A DNA stretch of 46,814 bases. It comes from an uncultured Selenomonadales bacterium (lineage in GTDB: Bacteria; Bacillota; Negativicutes; DSM-1736; Dendrosporobacteraceae). Made by a program: the position numbers and the translations under genes. Positions 7,727 to 17,700 of this stretch are shown here, piece by piece. Where the stretch lies: contig CAMJML010000025.1 of assembly GCA_946407015.1 (NCBI GenBank), forward strand, positions 1 to 46,814, given 5' to 3'. Each line of letters opens with the position of its first letter. Positions within the stretch are counted from its first letter, which is position 1. Under the pieces are notes generated by a model. It was given only the letters and a program-made list of their open reading frames with translations. It ran no database searches and was not told where the DNA came from.

Positions 7727-9310
7727 ATGAAACGTCGTTATGTGATAAATTTTAATACTAAAAATCTGCCGGAGCGGCAAACCGACTGTTTAATTATCGG
7801 CGGTGGGGTGGCTGGTCTGTTTACCGCCTGGCAGGTTGCCCGGACAGGAGCCAACGTGACCCTGATTACCAAGCAGGCCTTAACGGAAAGCAACAGCCAG
7901 CAGGCGCAGGGCGGTATTGCGGCCGCTTTGGGAGCCGACGACTGCCCGGAGCTTCATTTTCAGGATACCATCACGGCCGGAGCCGGCTTATGCGATGAAG
8001 AGGCGGTTCAAGTCCTGGTGCATGAGGGCCGCGAGCAAGTGAAGCTGCTGTTACAGCTGGGCGCCGAATTTGATCGGGATGAAAACGGGCTGAGCCTGAC
8101 CCGGGAAGGCTGTCACAGCCGGCGCCGGGTGCTGCATGCCCAGGGGGATGCCACCGGAGCTGAGATTGTGCGCGCCCTGCAGCAGCAGGTTAGGGCCTGC
8201 CGGAATGTTGTCATTCTGGAATCCCACTATGCCGTGGATTTACTGGTCAGTGACCAGTGCTGCCATGGCGCCCTGGTCTTACAGCAAGCCAGTCGCCAAC
8301 TGGAGGTTTTCCGCAGCGGTACCGTTGTGCTGGCAACCGGCGGTGCCGGTCAGCTTTATCGCCATACCACCAATCCCGGTGTGGCCACTGCGGACGGTAT
8401 AGCGCTGGCCTACCGGGCCGGTGTGGAAATCATGGATGCCGAGTTTATCCAGTTTCATCCCACTGCCTTGGCGCTGGCCAACACCCCAAGCTTTCTCATC
8501 TCGGAAGCCGTAAGAGGGGAAGGCGGGATTTTGCTTGATCCAAAGGGCCAACGGTTTATGCCCGCCTATCATGAAATGGCCGAACTGGCGCCCCGGGACG
8601 TGGTGGCCCGGGCCATTCATCAGGAAATGGTGAAGGGAGCCAGCGATCAGGTGTATTTGGATCTTAGCCGGATTGGCAAAAGTAAAATTAAAAAACGGTT
8701 TCCCACCATAACGGCCACCTGTGCCCGCTATGGCCTGGATATTACCGAACAACCCATCCCGGTAGCTCCAGCCGCCCATTATATGATGGGCGGGGTTAAA
8801 ATTAACTTACAGGGGCAAACCAATATTGACCGGCTGTACTGCTGCGGTGAGGCAAGCTGCTCCGGTGTGCATGGAGCCAACCGTCTGGCCAGCAACTCAC
8901 TGCTCGAGGGGCTGGTCTTTGGGGCACGGATTGCCCGGGAAATTGCCAAGCTTAGTCCAGCCGCGGCCGGACCGGTGGTGCACTGGCAGCAGGAAGGGCA
9001 GCCCGAATTAGCTCCGGAGGCTGGGCCGGATTTGCGGGCCGGGCTGCAACAGGTCATGAGTGAACAGGTCGGGCTGGTCCGGTCGGCTGCCGGCTTAACA
9101 GCTGCTGCTCATTTTTTTGCCGAACGCAGCCCAATCCAGCATTATGCTGCGGTCAATGCCGGTCAGATGGAAGTGCTCAATATGCTGGAAGCCGCCCGGA
9201 TCATCGGGATGGCCGCAGCCATGCGGACGGAAAGCCGCGGCGGGCATTTCCGCCAGGACTACCCGGAGCCGTCGGCTAACTGGCAAAAGCATATTTTACA
9301 AAAAGGCTGA
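7727..9310 (+). CDS. nadB: L-aspartate oxidase
   Basis: FAD enzyme oxidising L-aspartate to iminoaspartate, the substrate of NadA. The 527-residue protein begins with a short extension and then the dinucleotide-binding motif IIGGGVAGLFTAW. It also has SNSQQAQGGIAAAL, the HSRRRVLHAQGDATGAEIV substrate region, the FHPTAL motif, and AAHYMMGGVKINLQG. The C-terminal helical domain (about residues 430-527) ends with RTESRGGHFRQDYPE, a typical feature of the succinate dehydrogenase/fumarate reductase flavoprotein family. AAGGAG precedes the ATG. It lies between nadA and nadC with 12- and 14-base gaps. Confidence 0.97.
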   Translation: MKRRYVINFNTKNLPERQTDCLIIGGGVAGLFTAWQVARTGANVTLITKQALTESNSQQAQGGIAAALGADDCPELHFQDTITAGAGLCDEEAVQVLVHEGREQVKLLLQLGAEFDRDENGLSLTREGCHSRRRVLHAQGDATGAEIVRALQQQVRACRNVVILESHYAVDLLVSDQCCHGALVLQQASRQLEVFRSGTVVLATGGAGQLYRHTTNPGVATADGIALAYRAGVEIMDAEFIQFHPTALALANTPSFLISEAVRGEGGILLDPKGQRFMPAYHEMAELAPRDVVARAIHQEMVKGASDQVYLDLSRIGKSKIKKRFPTITATCARYGLDITEQPIPVAPAAHYMMGGVKINLQGQTNIDRLYCCGEASCSGVHGANRLASNSLLEGLVFGARIAREIAKLSPAAAGPVVHWQQEGQPELAPEAGPDLRAGLQQVMSEQVGLVRSAAGLTAAAHFFAERSPIQHYAAVNAGQMEVLNMLEAARIIGMAAAMRTESRGGHFRQDYPEPSANWQKHILQKG

Positions 9311-9324
9311 AGGGGAGGCTTACC

Positions 9325-10182
9325 ATGGAACTTGCAAAACACACCTTACAGCAGCTGATTGCCGGCTGGCTGGATGAAGATATCGGCAGCGGGGATATTA
9401 CCACCAATAGCATTGTTCCCGCAGCAGCGGTGACGACAGGTATAATTCATGCCAAACAGCCGGGCATTCTTGCCGGGGTTGAGGCGGCAGAAGCGGTCTT
9501 TAAGCTGCTGGCACCGGAGCTTCAGTTTACAACCCACCTGCAGGATGGTAACCGCCTGGAAGTGCGATCGGTCATTGCCACCATCACCGGCAGTGCCAGG
9601 GCCATCTTAACTGGTGAACGGCTGGCTTTGAACTTACTGCAGCGCTTGAGCGGTATTGCCACGCAAACGGCAGAGTTGGTGGAGCAAGTCAAACCGCATC
9701 CGGTCCGGGTGGTCGATACCCGGAAGACTACCCCGGGGCTCAGGGCCTTGGAGAAATATGCCGTCCGGGTTGGCGGCGGTGCCAATCACCGCCTGGGGCT
9801 CTATGATGCTGTATTAATTAAAGATAATCATATTAAAGTGGCCGGCGGCATTACAAAAGCCGTCGAGAAGGCCAGAGCAGCCAACCGGCATACCGTCAAA
9901 GTCGAGGTGGAAGTGGAATCGTTAAGCGGAGTGGCGGAGGCGTTGGCCGCCGGTGCCGATATTATCATGCTGGATAATATGGATGTAGCGACTATGCGTC
10001 GGGCGGTCCGGCAAATCGGCAGTAAAGCCCTTGTTGAGGCTTCAGGTGGTATCCATTCAACAACCATTGCGGCCGTGGCCGCTACCGGTGTTCACATTAT
10101 TTCGGTCGGGGCCCTGACTCATTCGGTGCGGGCACTGGATATCAGCCTGGACATTGGCGAAATCAAAGCACCGCCGCAATAA
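9325..10182 (+). CDS. nadC: nicotinate-nucleotide pyrophosphorylase (carboxylating)
   Basis: Quinolinate phosphoribosyltransferase: converts quinolinate and PRPP to nicotinate mononucleotide and CO2, completing the route begun by NadB and NadA. At 285 residues it has the usual length. Seen motifs: EDIGSGDITT near the N-terminus, ERLALNLLQRLSGIATQT, DTRKTTPGLR, KYAVRVGGGANHRLGLYD, LIKDNHI, VEVEVES, IIMLDNMD and EASGGI. An AGGGGAGG SD precedes the ATG. It is the last gene of the operon, followed by a long hairpin. Confidence 0.97.
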   Translation: MELAKHTLQQLIAGWLDEDIGSGDITTNSIVPAAAVTTGIIHAKQPGILAGVEAAEAVFKLLAPELQFTTHLQDGNRLEVRSVIATITGSARAILTGERLALNLLQRLSGIATQTAELVEQVKPHPVRVVDTRKTTPGLRALEKYAVRVGGGANHRLGLYDAVLIKDNHIKVAGGITKAVEKARAANRHTVKVEVEVESLSGVAEALAAGADIIMLDNMDVATMRRAVRQIGSKALVEASGGIHSTTIAAVAATGVHIISVGALTHSVRALDISLDIGEIKAPPQ

Positions 10183-10189
10183 CGGTTCT

Positions 10190-10242
10190 TTCGCAAATAA
10201 CAACGGCCGTCCTATTATAGGACGGCCGTTGTTATTTGCGAA
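10190..10242. terminator. long perfect hairpin after nadC, probable bidirectional terminator
   Basis: A 25-base-pair perfect inverted repeat (10190-10214 with 10218-10242) around a three-base loop. The GC-rich core GGCCGTCC/GGACGGCC is flanked by AAATAACAAC on one side and GTTGTTATTT on the other, so either strand gives a GC stem followed by a U-rich run. It separates nadC from a convergent small gene. Confidence 0.75.
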
Positions 10243-10350
10243 TCAGGTAGGTAGTGAATTTTTGCAAGGCATTGCCGGTTTGTTGCTTTTGGTGTTTTCA
10301 GAAGTAGCGGAATTCTGTGGTTTATTTTGCTTTTTTGCATCTTTTGCCAT
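10243..10350 (-). CDS. 35-residue hydrophilic protein, unknown
   Basis: An unlisted small gene. The ATG lies seven bases after a perfect SD, AGGAGGTGA, and the frame ends with TGA directly at the base of the nadC hairpin, so it is convergent with nadC and has its own terminator. The product begins MAKDAKKQNKPQNS and is rich in Lys, Asn, Ser and Thr, with one Cys near the C-terminus and no hydrophobic segment; it is therefore not a membrane toxin. I do not recognise a family. A small spore protein is conceivable in a spore former, but I found no convincing sporulation promoter upstream. Confidence 0.7.
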   Translation of the reverse strand: MAKDAKKQNKPQNSATSENTKSNKPAMPCKNSLPT

Positions 10351-10551
10351 GTTGAATTCACCTCCTGTTGACTTAGTGTTGCCCGTTTTCGTCGAATTGA
10401 CTAGAAAAGTTTTTGGCAATTTTTGAATGGATTGTTCATGCCGGTTTTGCTATTTGTTCCCTTCGACTAATTTTGTAGGATTTTGACCTGTCCATCACGA
10501 ACAAAGAAGAAGTGAAAAAATGTGATTGTAGGCAGCAGGAGGGAACTTTCG

Positions 10552-11703
10552 ATGCGCTTTATTCATACATCAGACTGGCATCTGGGCCGGATCTTCCACG
10601 GCTTGCATTTAACCGAGGATCAGGCTTATCTCTTGGATCAGTTTGTCGATTATGTCGGTGACGCCAAGCCCGATGCCGTGGTCATCGCCGGTGATATCTA
10701 TGACCGGGCCGTGCCGCCCACCGAGGCAATTGAGCTTTTGGACCAGGTCTTGTCGAAAATATTACTGGACTACCGGACTCCGATTATTATCATTGCCGGC
10801 AATCATGACAGTCCGGAGCGGCTGGGCTTTGGCAACAAGTTGCTGGCCCGCCAGGGGCTTCATGTGGTGGGCTCCTTATCCCGGGAGATTCAGCCCATTA
10901 TTTTGCCTGACGCTTTCGGACCTGTCTATTTTATGCCTTTCACTTACGCCGAACCGGCTCTGGTACGGGAACGCCTGCAGACCCCTGCGGCCGATCATGA
11001 TCAGGCCATGCAGGCTATGGTCAGCCATGGTCTGGCTAAAATACCGGCTGACGCACGGAAAGTCGCCATTGCCCATGCCTTTATCGCTGGGGGACTGGAA
11101 AGCGAGTCCGAGCGTCCTTTGTCGGTGGGCGGCAGCAGTGCCGTCCCGGCCGGGGTGTTTAAACCGTTTCATTATACTGCTTTGGGTCATTTACATAATT
11201 GTCAGCAGGCCGGTGCGGATAACATCCGTTATTCCGGTTCGCTGCTGAAATATTCGTTTGCCGAGGCCGGCCAGCGCAAGGGGATTCATTTAGTCGAGCT
11301 GGACGGCCAGGGACAGGCAACGGTGGAACTGGTCAGCTTGTCTCCGCGCCGCGACGTCCGCTGCGTAGAAGGCTATTTCCACGAACTGATGAAAGGCCCG
11401 CAGGCCGGTGCAAACCAGGAGGATTATATGATGGTTTCCTTGCGAGATGCCGAACCGGTTTTAGATGCCATGGGACAGCTAAAACCGGTTTATCCCAATG
11501 TACTGCATATTGAGCGACCTTATTTAACCAAAAGTGGGGAATTGCGGGGACCGTCTGCCGATCATCGCCGCCTGTCCGAACGGGAACTGTTCGGGGCGTT
11601 TTTTGAACAAATGACCGGGGAAGTCTTAACGGACGCGCAGAGCGAACAGTTTGCTTCCGTCCTGGAAGAATTGTACCGGGAACAAAGGGAGGTTAAAGCA
11701 TGA
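10552..11703 (+). CDS. sbcD: nuclease SbcCD subunit D (Mre11-like exonuclease)
   Basis: Metallophosphoesterase nuclease subunit of SbcCD, which opens hairpins and trims protein-blocked or broken DNA ends. Metal-binding motifs are clear: SDWHLGR at the N-terminus, GDIYDR, GNHDSPERL, and GHLHN further on. The frame extends upstream, but the ATG at 10552 follows GGAGGGAA at proper spacing and begins MRFIHTSDWH as in other SbcD proteins, giving 383 residues. The gene overlaps sbcC by ATGA, so the two subunits are coupled. Confidence 0.96.
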   Translation: MRFIHTSDWHLGRIFHGLHLTEDQAYLLDQFVDYVGDAKPDAVVIAGDIYDRAVPPTEAIELLDQVLSKILLDYRTPIIIIAGNHDSPERLGFGNKLLARQGLHVVGSLSREIQPIILPDAFGPVYFMPFTYAEPALVRERLQTPAADHDQAMQAMVSHGLAKIPADARKVAIAHAFIAGGLESESERPLSVGGSSAVPAGVFKPFHYTALGHLHNCQQAGADNIRYSGSLLKYSFAEAGQRKGIHLVELDGQGQATVELVSLSPRRDVRCVEGYFHELMKGPQAGANQEDYMMVSLRDAEPVLDAMGQLKPVYPNVLHIERPYLTKSGELRGPSADHRRLSERELFGAFFEQMTGEVLTDAQSEQFASVLEELYREQREVKA

Positions 11704-14700
11704 GGCCGCTTCGGTTAATGATGTGTGCGTTTGGACCCTATGCGGCTGTCCAGCAACTGGATTTCGCCGATTTGCAAGGACGCTCCTTTTTTCTTATCCA
11801 TGGTCCGACCGGCTCAGGCAAAACCACCATTTTGGATGCCATCTGTTTTGCGCTCTATGGGGATACCAGCGGGGCGCTGCGGGACAGCAAAAGCATCCGC
11901 AGTGATCATGCCACCCTGGAAACAGCTACCGAGGTGGAGTTCGATTTTAGCGTTGGTACGGCTGCTTACCGGATTCACCGCAGTCCTGAGCAGGAGCGCC
12001 CGAAAAAGCGCGGCGACGGGATGACTGTGAAACCGGCTGAAGCCATGCTGTGGGAGCTTAAGGATGGGGAAGAACCCAAACTGTTAGTCACCGGCTGGAG
12101 TGATGTGACCAAAAAAACCGAAACGCTGCTGGGCTTTAGAAGCAGCCAGTTCCGTCAGGTCGTGTTGCTGCCGCAGGGCGATTTCCGCAAGCTGCTGACC
12201 GCCAACTCCAGTGAACGCCAGGAGATTATGCAAACCTTATTTAAAACCGAATTATACCGCTCCATTGAGGAAACGCTGAAGGCCAAAGCCCAGGAACTGA
12301 AAAAAGAATTTGAAGCCTTTCAGCGGGAACGACTATGGGTCCAAAACGAAGCCGGCGTGGAATCAGCCGCCGACCTGGCCGGCCAGCTGCAAACCAACCA
12401 GACAACGCTGGAGCAAGCCGGACGGCAATTGGAGCAGCTGGCCTTGCAGCTTAAAACCGCCCAGCAGGCGGTGGCTGCCGCCCAGCTTGATCAGGCCAAG
12501 CTGACCGAACAGGCTGCTGCGCTCCGGGAATTAACTGAGCTGCAGGCCAAAGTGGCGGTAGTCGAAGAGAAAAGAACCGAGCTGCTCAGGGCGCAGCAAG
12601 CTGCCACCCTCCTGGATGCCGAGGCGCTCGTGGAGCGCTTGTCCCAGGAAATTGCCGTGCTGGCGCAGGAGGAGAAGGAAGACGGACGACAGTTGGGGCA
12701 AGCCCGGATGCGCAGCCGTCAGGCTGAGGAAAGACTGGCTGGGGAATTGGCCCGGGAAAATGAACGGGAAGCGCTGGCGGCGCGCATCATCGAACTCAAT
12801 CAGCTCAAAGAAAAAACGGCGGCCATCGAAAATGCCCGTCAGGCGATGGCTGCGGCGCAGTTGGTGTCGGAAAATACTGCCCGCAGCAAGGCAGTTGTGA
12901 CGGAAGAAACGAACGTTGCCAAGGCTGCCGTGCAGCAAAAAAACGAACAGCTGCAGCAGCTAAAAGAGCTGGCCGCTCAAGCCGGCAGCCATAAAGCGGC
13001 GCTGGACCACCTGAACCAGGTTGTGAGCCAGCGGCAGACGCTGATCACAGTGGAAAAAGAGTTTATTGCGGCAGCCAAGCAACTGGCTGAGGGGGAAAAA
13101 AAACTGCGGGTTTTGGAAGAACGCTGCCTGGAAGCTAAAACGGCGTTCACAGCACTGCAGCAAAGCTGGCTATTGAGTCAGGCCGCCGTGATGGCGTCAC
13201 GGCTGGCACCGGGCCAGCCCTGCCCGGTTTGCGGCTCCCACGAACATCCGGAGCCTGCCGTCAGTGCCGGTCTGGCACCAGATGAACAGGCCATCAAGCA
13301 GCAGCAGCAAAGGGTTGAAAAGCTGGAACAGGAGCGTGAAGAGCTGCGTGGTACTTTTAGCCGTCAGCAGTCCGCATGTGCCACCTTGGCCAACCGGGTC
13401 AAGGACCTGGAGCAGCAGCTGGGCAGTCAGGCCGTAAAGCCGATCGGCGATTTGCAGCAGGAACTGGCCGCTCTCGCCACCCGCTATGAACAGGCTGTGG
13501 CCGCTCAGCGGCAGGCCGAACACGGGCAGCAGCAGTTGCAGCAGCTGGTGGAAAAAGAGCAGCAGCTCGTCGAGCGGCTGGCGCAGGCTGAGCAAGAATG
13601 GCTGCAGGCCGACAGTGCCTTCAAGGCGGCCCAAGCGGTCTGGACCGAGCGGCAGCAAGCTGTTCCCAGCTCTTTTCATGATCCGGCGGTGCTCAGTCAG
13701 GCCCAAAGCCAGGCCCTTAAGCGGCAAAAAGAGCTAAAGGACGCGTTGGAGACCGCTCAGCGGGCCAGTCAGGAGGCTGTTCAGCAAGTCACCAAATGGC
13801 AGCAAAAGCTGGAGAACACCCTTCACAACCTAAGAACGGCCCAAACCCGCCAGCAGGAAGCCCGGAGCCAATTGGCCGACCGGCTGCAGGCGGCCGGTTT
13901 TGCCGATCAGGCTGATTACAACCAAGCGAAAAAAACGGCTGAATACCGGTCTAAGCTGGCCGAGCGCCTGCAGGCCTTTGATCACAGCCTGGCGGCGGCG
14001 CAAGAGCGCTGGCAGCGCGCCCAAGCGGCCGCTGCCGGTATCCAGCCGCCCGATATAGCAGCCCTGGAACAACATCATGCCGGGGTGCAGGCGCAGCACA
14101 ATGCGGCGGTGGCCGAACATTCCCGCATCGCTGTGCTGGTGGCCCGACAGGAAGAGTGGCTGCACAAGCTCAAGCAATTGAGCGGCAAGATGGAAAAAAC
14201 CGAGCAGCGTTTTGGTGTGCTTGGCCGGCTGGCCGAAGTCGCCAACGGCAGCAATGAATACCGGCTGACATTCCAACGGTTTGTGCTGGGGACGCTGCTT
14301 GACGATGTGGCCATTGCCGCCAATGAACGGTTGAAAACTATGAGCCGCGGCCGTTATATGCTGCAGCGCACCATGGACCGGGCGCGCAAGAATGCGGCCG
14401 GCGGGCTGGATTTGGAGGTCTTTGACCATTACACCGGCTCGGCCCGCGGTGTCGGCACCTTATCGGGAGGGGAGACCTTTCTGGCCTCCCTGTCCCTGGC
14501 ACTGGGATTGGCCGATGTCGTCCAGTCCTATGCCGGCGGCATTCATTTGGATACCATTTTAGTAGACGAAGGCTTTGGCACGCTTGATCCCGAGTCGCTG
14601 GACTTTGCCATCCGGGCGTTACTGGATTTGCAAAAAGGCGGGCGTCTGGTGGGCATCATTTCGCATGTTCCGGAACTGAAAGAACGCATTGATGCCCGGC

Positions 14701-14753
14701 TGGAAGTCTGCACCACGCAATTTGGCAGTACGGCTTGTTTTCAGGTCGGATAG
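11700..14753 (+). CDS. sbcC: nuclease SbcCD subunit C (SMC-like ATPase)
   Basis: ATPase subunit of the SbcCD complex, 1017 residues, related to Rad50. The Walker A motif GPTGSGKTT is near residue 35. Two very long Gln/Ala/Glu-rich coiled coils flank a zinc hook CPVC at residues 508-511, almost exactly at the centre of the protein. The C-terminal ATPase half has LSGGETFLASLSLALGLAD (signature) and ILVDEGFGTLD (Walker B). It overlaps sbcD by four bases and is followed after 14 bases by addB, linking two end-processing nucleases in one operon. Confidence 0.97.
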   Translation: MRPLRLMMCAFGPYAAVQQLDFADLQGRSFFLIHGPTGSGKTTILDAICFALYGDTSGALRDSKSIRSDHATLETATEVEFDFSVGTAAYRIHRSPEQERPKKRGDGMTVKPAEAMLWELKDGEEPKLLVTGWSDVTKKTETLLGFRSSQFRQVVLLPQGDFRKLLTANSSERQEIMQTLFKTELYRSIEETLKAKAQELKKEFEAFQRERLWVQNEAGVESAADLAGQLQTNQTTLEQAGRQLEQLALQLKTAQQAVAAAQLDQAKLTEQAAALRELTELQAKVAVVEEKRTELLRAQQAATLLDAEALVERLSQEIAVLAQEEKEDGRQLGQARMRSRQAEERLAGELARENEREALAARIIELNQLKEKTAAIENARQAMAAAQLVSENTARSKAVVTEETNVAKAAVQQKNEQLQQLKELAAQAGSHKAALDHLNQVVSQRQTLITVEKEFIAAAKQLAEGEKKLRVLEERCLEAKTAFTALQQSWLLSQAAVMASRLAPGQPCPVCGSHEHPEPAVSAGLAPDEQAIKQQQQRVEKLEQEREELRGTFSRQQSACATLANRVKDLEQQLGSQAVKPIGDLQQELAALATRYEQAVAAQRQAEHGQQQLQQLVEKEQQLVERLAQAEQEWLQADSAFKAAQAVWTERQQAVPSSFHDPAVLSQAQSQALKRQKELKDALETAQRASQEAVQQVTKWQQKLENTLHNLRTAQTRQQEARSQLADRLQAAGFADQADYNQAKKTAEYRSKLAERLQAFDHSLAAAQERWQRAQAAAAGIQPPDIAALEQHHAGVQAQHNAAVAEHSRIAVLVARQEEWLHKLKQLSGKMEKTEQRFGVLGRLAEVANGSNEYRLTFQRFVLGTLLDDVAIAANERLKTMSRGRYMLQRTMDRARKNAAGGLDLEVFDHYTGSARGVGTLSGGETFLASLSLALGLADVVQSYAGGIHLDTILVDEGFGTLDPESLDFAIRALLDLQKGGRLVGIISHVPELKERIDARLEVCTTQFGSTACFQVG

Positions 14754-14767
14754 GAGGTGGGCGAAAT

Positions 14768-17700
14768 ATGACCTTGCGTTTAATCATTGGCCGGACAGGC
14801 TCGGGAAAAACCCGGCAGTGCCTGGAGGAAATCCGGCAGCGGCTGCGGCAGGAGCCTGAGGGATCACCGCTCATGATGATCCTGCCCGAACATGCCACCT
14901 TCCAGATTGAGCGGGAACTGGCGGCAACGCCGGGGTTGGGCGGTTTTATGCGGGCTTCGGTCTTTGGCTTTCGCCGGCTGGCGCACCGGGTGCTGCTGGA
15001 TACCGGCGGGGCGGTCAGGCCGCAAATCACCGAACTGGGCAAGCGCCTGGTACTGGGCCGGCTGCTCAGGGACAACCATCCGCAGCTCAAGGTGCTGGCA
15101 CGGGCAGCCCGTCAGCGGAATTTTACCGAGACACTGGCCGGCATGATTCAGGAATTTAAAAGCTATGCCGTCAGCCCCGATGCCCTGCAGCAGAGCGCTT
15201 TAACGGCCGGACAGCCCGAGCTGCAGGATAAATTGACTGATTTAGCGCTGCTGTACCGGGAGTTTAACCTGGTACTGGCAGGAAAATATACCGATCCGGA
15301 AGATTGCCTGACCCTGCTGGCGGAAAGGCTGCCGCAATCGGCCCTGGTCAGGCAGGCCGAGATTTGGGTGGATGGCTTTAGCTGGTTCAATCCCCAGGAG
15401 ACTGCCGTGCTGCACCAGTTGCTCACAACCGCCAGGCAGGTGACCGTGACGTTATGCCTGGATGAGCCCTGCAGCAGCAAGCATGAGGCCGAGACAGCCT
15501 TGTTTCACCGTCAGTGGCAGACCTGGAGCAAACTGAAAAATCTGGCCGCCACGCTCGGTATAGCCGTTGAGGAGCTCGAACTGACCCAGCCCGTCCGCTT
15601 TCAGGCGCCCTTGCTGGCGCATATTGAGCGCACCTTTTTTTCCTTCCCGACCCCGCTTTATTCCGGTCCGGAACCAAGCGGCCTGATGCTGGTCGAGGCG
15701 GCCAACCGGCGGGTTGAGGTGGAAGGCATGGCGGCCGATCTGCTGCGGCTATGCCGGGAAACCGGATGCCGCTGGCGGGATATTGGTATTTTGGTGCGTG
15801 ATACGGCCAGTTATGGCGATGTGGTCGAGACGGTGCTGGCCGATTACGATATCCCGTTTTTCCGGGACAGCAAGCGGCAGCCGGTACACCACCCGTTGGC
15901 CGAATTATTGCGTTCGGCCTTGGAAGGCCTGGCAAGGTGGAGCTATGAGCCGCTGTTCCGCTGTTTTAAAACCGACTTTTTTCCCTTGTCGCGCGGCCAG
16001 ATTGATGAGCTGGAAAACTATGTTCTGGAGTTTGGCATTCGCGGCTCGAGCTGGGTCAAAACCGAACCCTGGACCTATGTCCGCCGCTTATCGCTGGGGG
16101 AAAATGCCGAGCTTGACGAAGCGCAGCAGCGCTTTCTGGAAGATATTAATCAGATTAGACAGCTGGCGACCGGGCCGCTGCTGGCCTTAAACAGCCGACT
16201 CAAAGCAGCCGGGCAGGTGGTTGACTTCACGGTGGCCCTGGTTCAGTTCCTGGTGGAGCTGCAAGTGCCCGAGAAACTGGAGCAGTGGGCGGTAGCGGCC
16301 GAGCAGGAGGGCGATCTGGAACAGGCCCGCGAACACCGGCAAATGTGGGACAGCATGATCCAGCTGTTTGAACAGCTGGTGGAAACCTGCGGCGATCAGG
16401 CCGTGGATTTGGACGAATATGCCGCCATGGTGGATGACGGGCTGGAGGGGCTGACCTTGAGCCTGATTCCGCCCGGCTTGGATTATGTGACTGTGAGTAC
16501 GCTGGAGCAAAACAGTATTTCCAACTGCCGGGCCGTGTATCTGCTGGGCGTCAATGACGGCGTGCTGCCCAGGCGGGGCCGGGGAGAAGGCCTGTTGACC
16601 GACGAGGAACGCGCCTATTTGGCCGGTGCCGGCCTGGAACTGGCACCAGGGGCGGCGGCGGATAACTTTGCCGAGCGCTTTTTGGTGTACACCGCTCTGA
16701 CCCGCAGCACGCAATTCCTCTGGGTCAGCTATCCGCTGGCCGATGAGGAAGGCAAGGGCTTAAGCCCGTCCATTGTGGTCAAGCGCCTAAAAGAAATGGC
16801 CGGACGGGGCATTCACAAAAGCCTGCCGCTCGAACTGCCTGTCGGCAGCGAACAGGATTTGCTGGTGCATCCGCGCCGGGCCCTGGCGGGTTTGGCCGCC
16901 AGCCTGCGCCTTTATAAAAGCGGTCAGGACATCGCGCCGGTTTGGTGGGATGTGTATAACTGGGGACGTCAGGCCGAGCCTTATGCCTTACATCTCCGGC
17001 AAATTATCGACGGCTTATTTCACTCCAATGAACCGGGCCGGCTGCCCCTGGAACTGGCCAGGGCGCTGTATGCCGGCAATAGGCGGCTGCGGGGCAGTGT
17101 CACCCGGTTTGAGAGCTTCCGGTCCTGCCCGTTCAAGCATTTTGTCCAGTATGGCCTGGGCCTGAAAGAGCGGGCTATTTTCCGTCTGCAGGCCCCTGAT
17201 CTCGGGCAGTTTCTGCATGCGGCCTTGAAAGAATTCGGTGAGCATCTGAAAGCATCCGGTCAGGAGTGGGGCCAGGTCAGCGCGCCGGAATGCGAGCAGC
17301 TTTGCAGCCAGGTAGTACAGGAGCTGGCTCCCAAGCTGCAAAATGAGATTTTGCTGAGCAGCGAGCAGCATAAGCATTTGCTGGGCCGCTTGCAGCGAAC
17401 GGTGGAGCGGTCGGTGCAGCGCCTGATCGAATTTGACCGGGCCACCAAGTTCAAGCCGGTCGCGTTTGAACAAAATTTTGGCCGGGGTACCGGCGCTTTG
17501 CCGCCGCTGGTCTATCCGCTGCCCGACGGCTACCGCCTGGAGCTGGCCGGACAAATTGACCGGATTGATCAGACCGAATACCAGGGCCGCCGTTATATCC
17601 TGGTGATTGATTATAAATCAGGCGGGGCCTGGCTGAAGCTGGTCGACGTCTATTATGGCCTCAAGCTGCAGCTCTTAACCTATCTGCTGGTCGTACGGCA

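Noticed and set aside
16187..16714. 175-codon minus-strand frame inside addB
   Set aside because: Shadow frame in GC-rich coding sequence; addB motifs continue through it.
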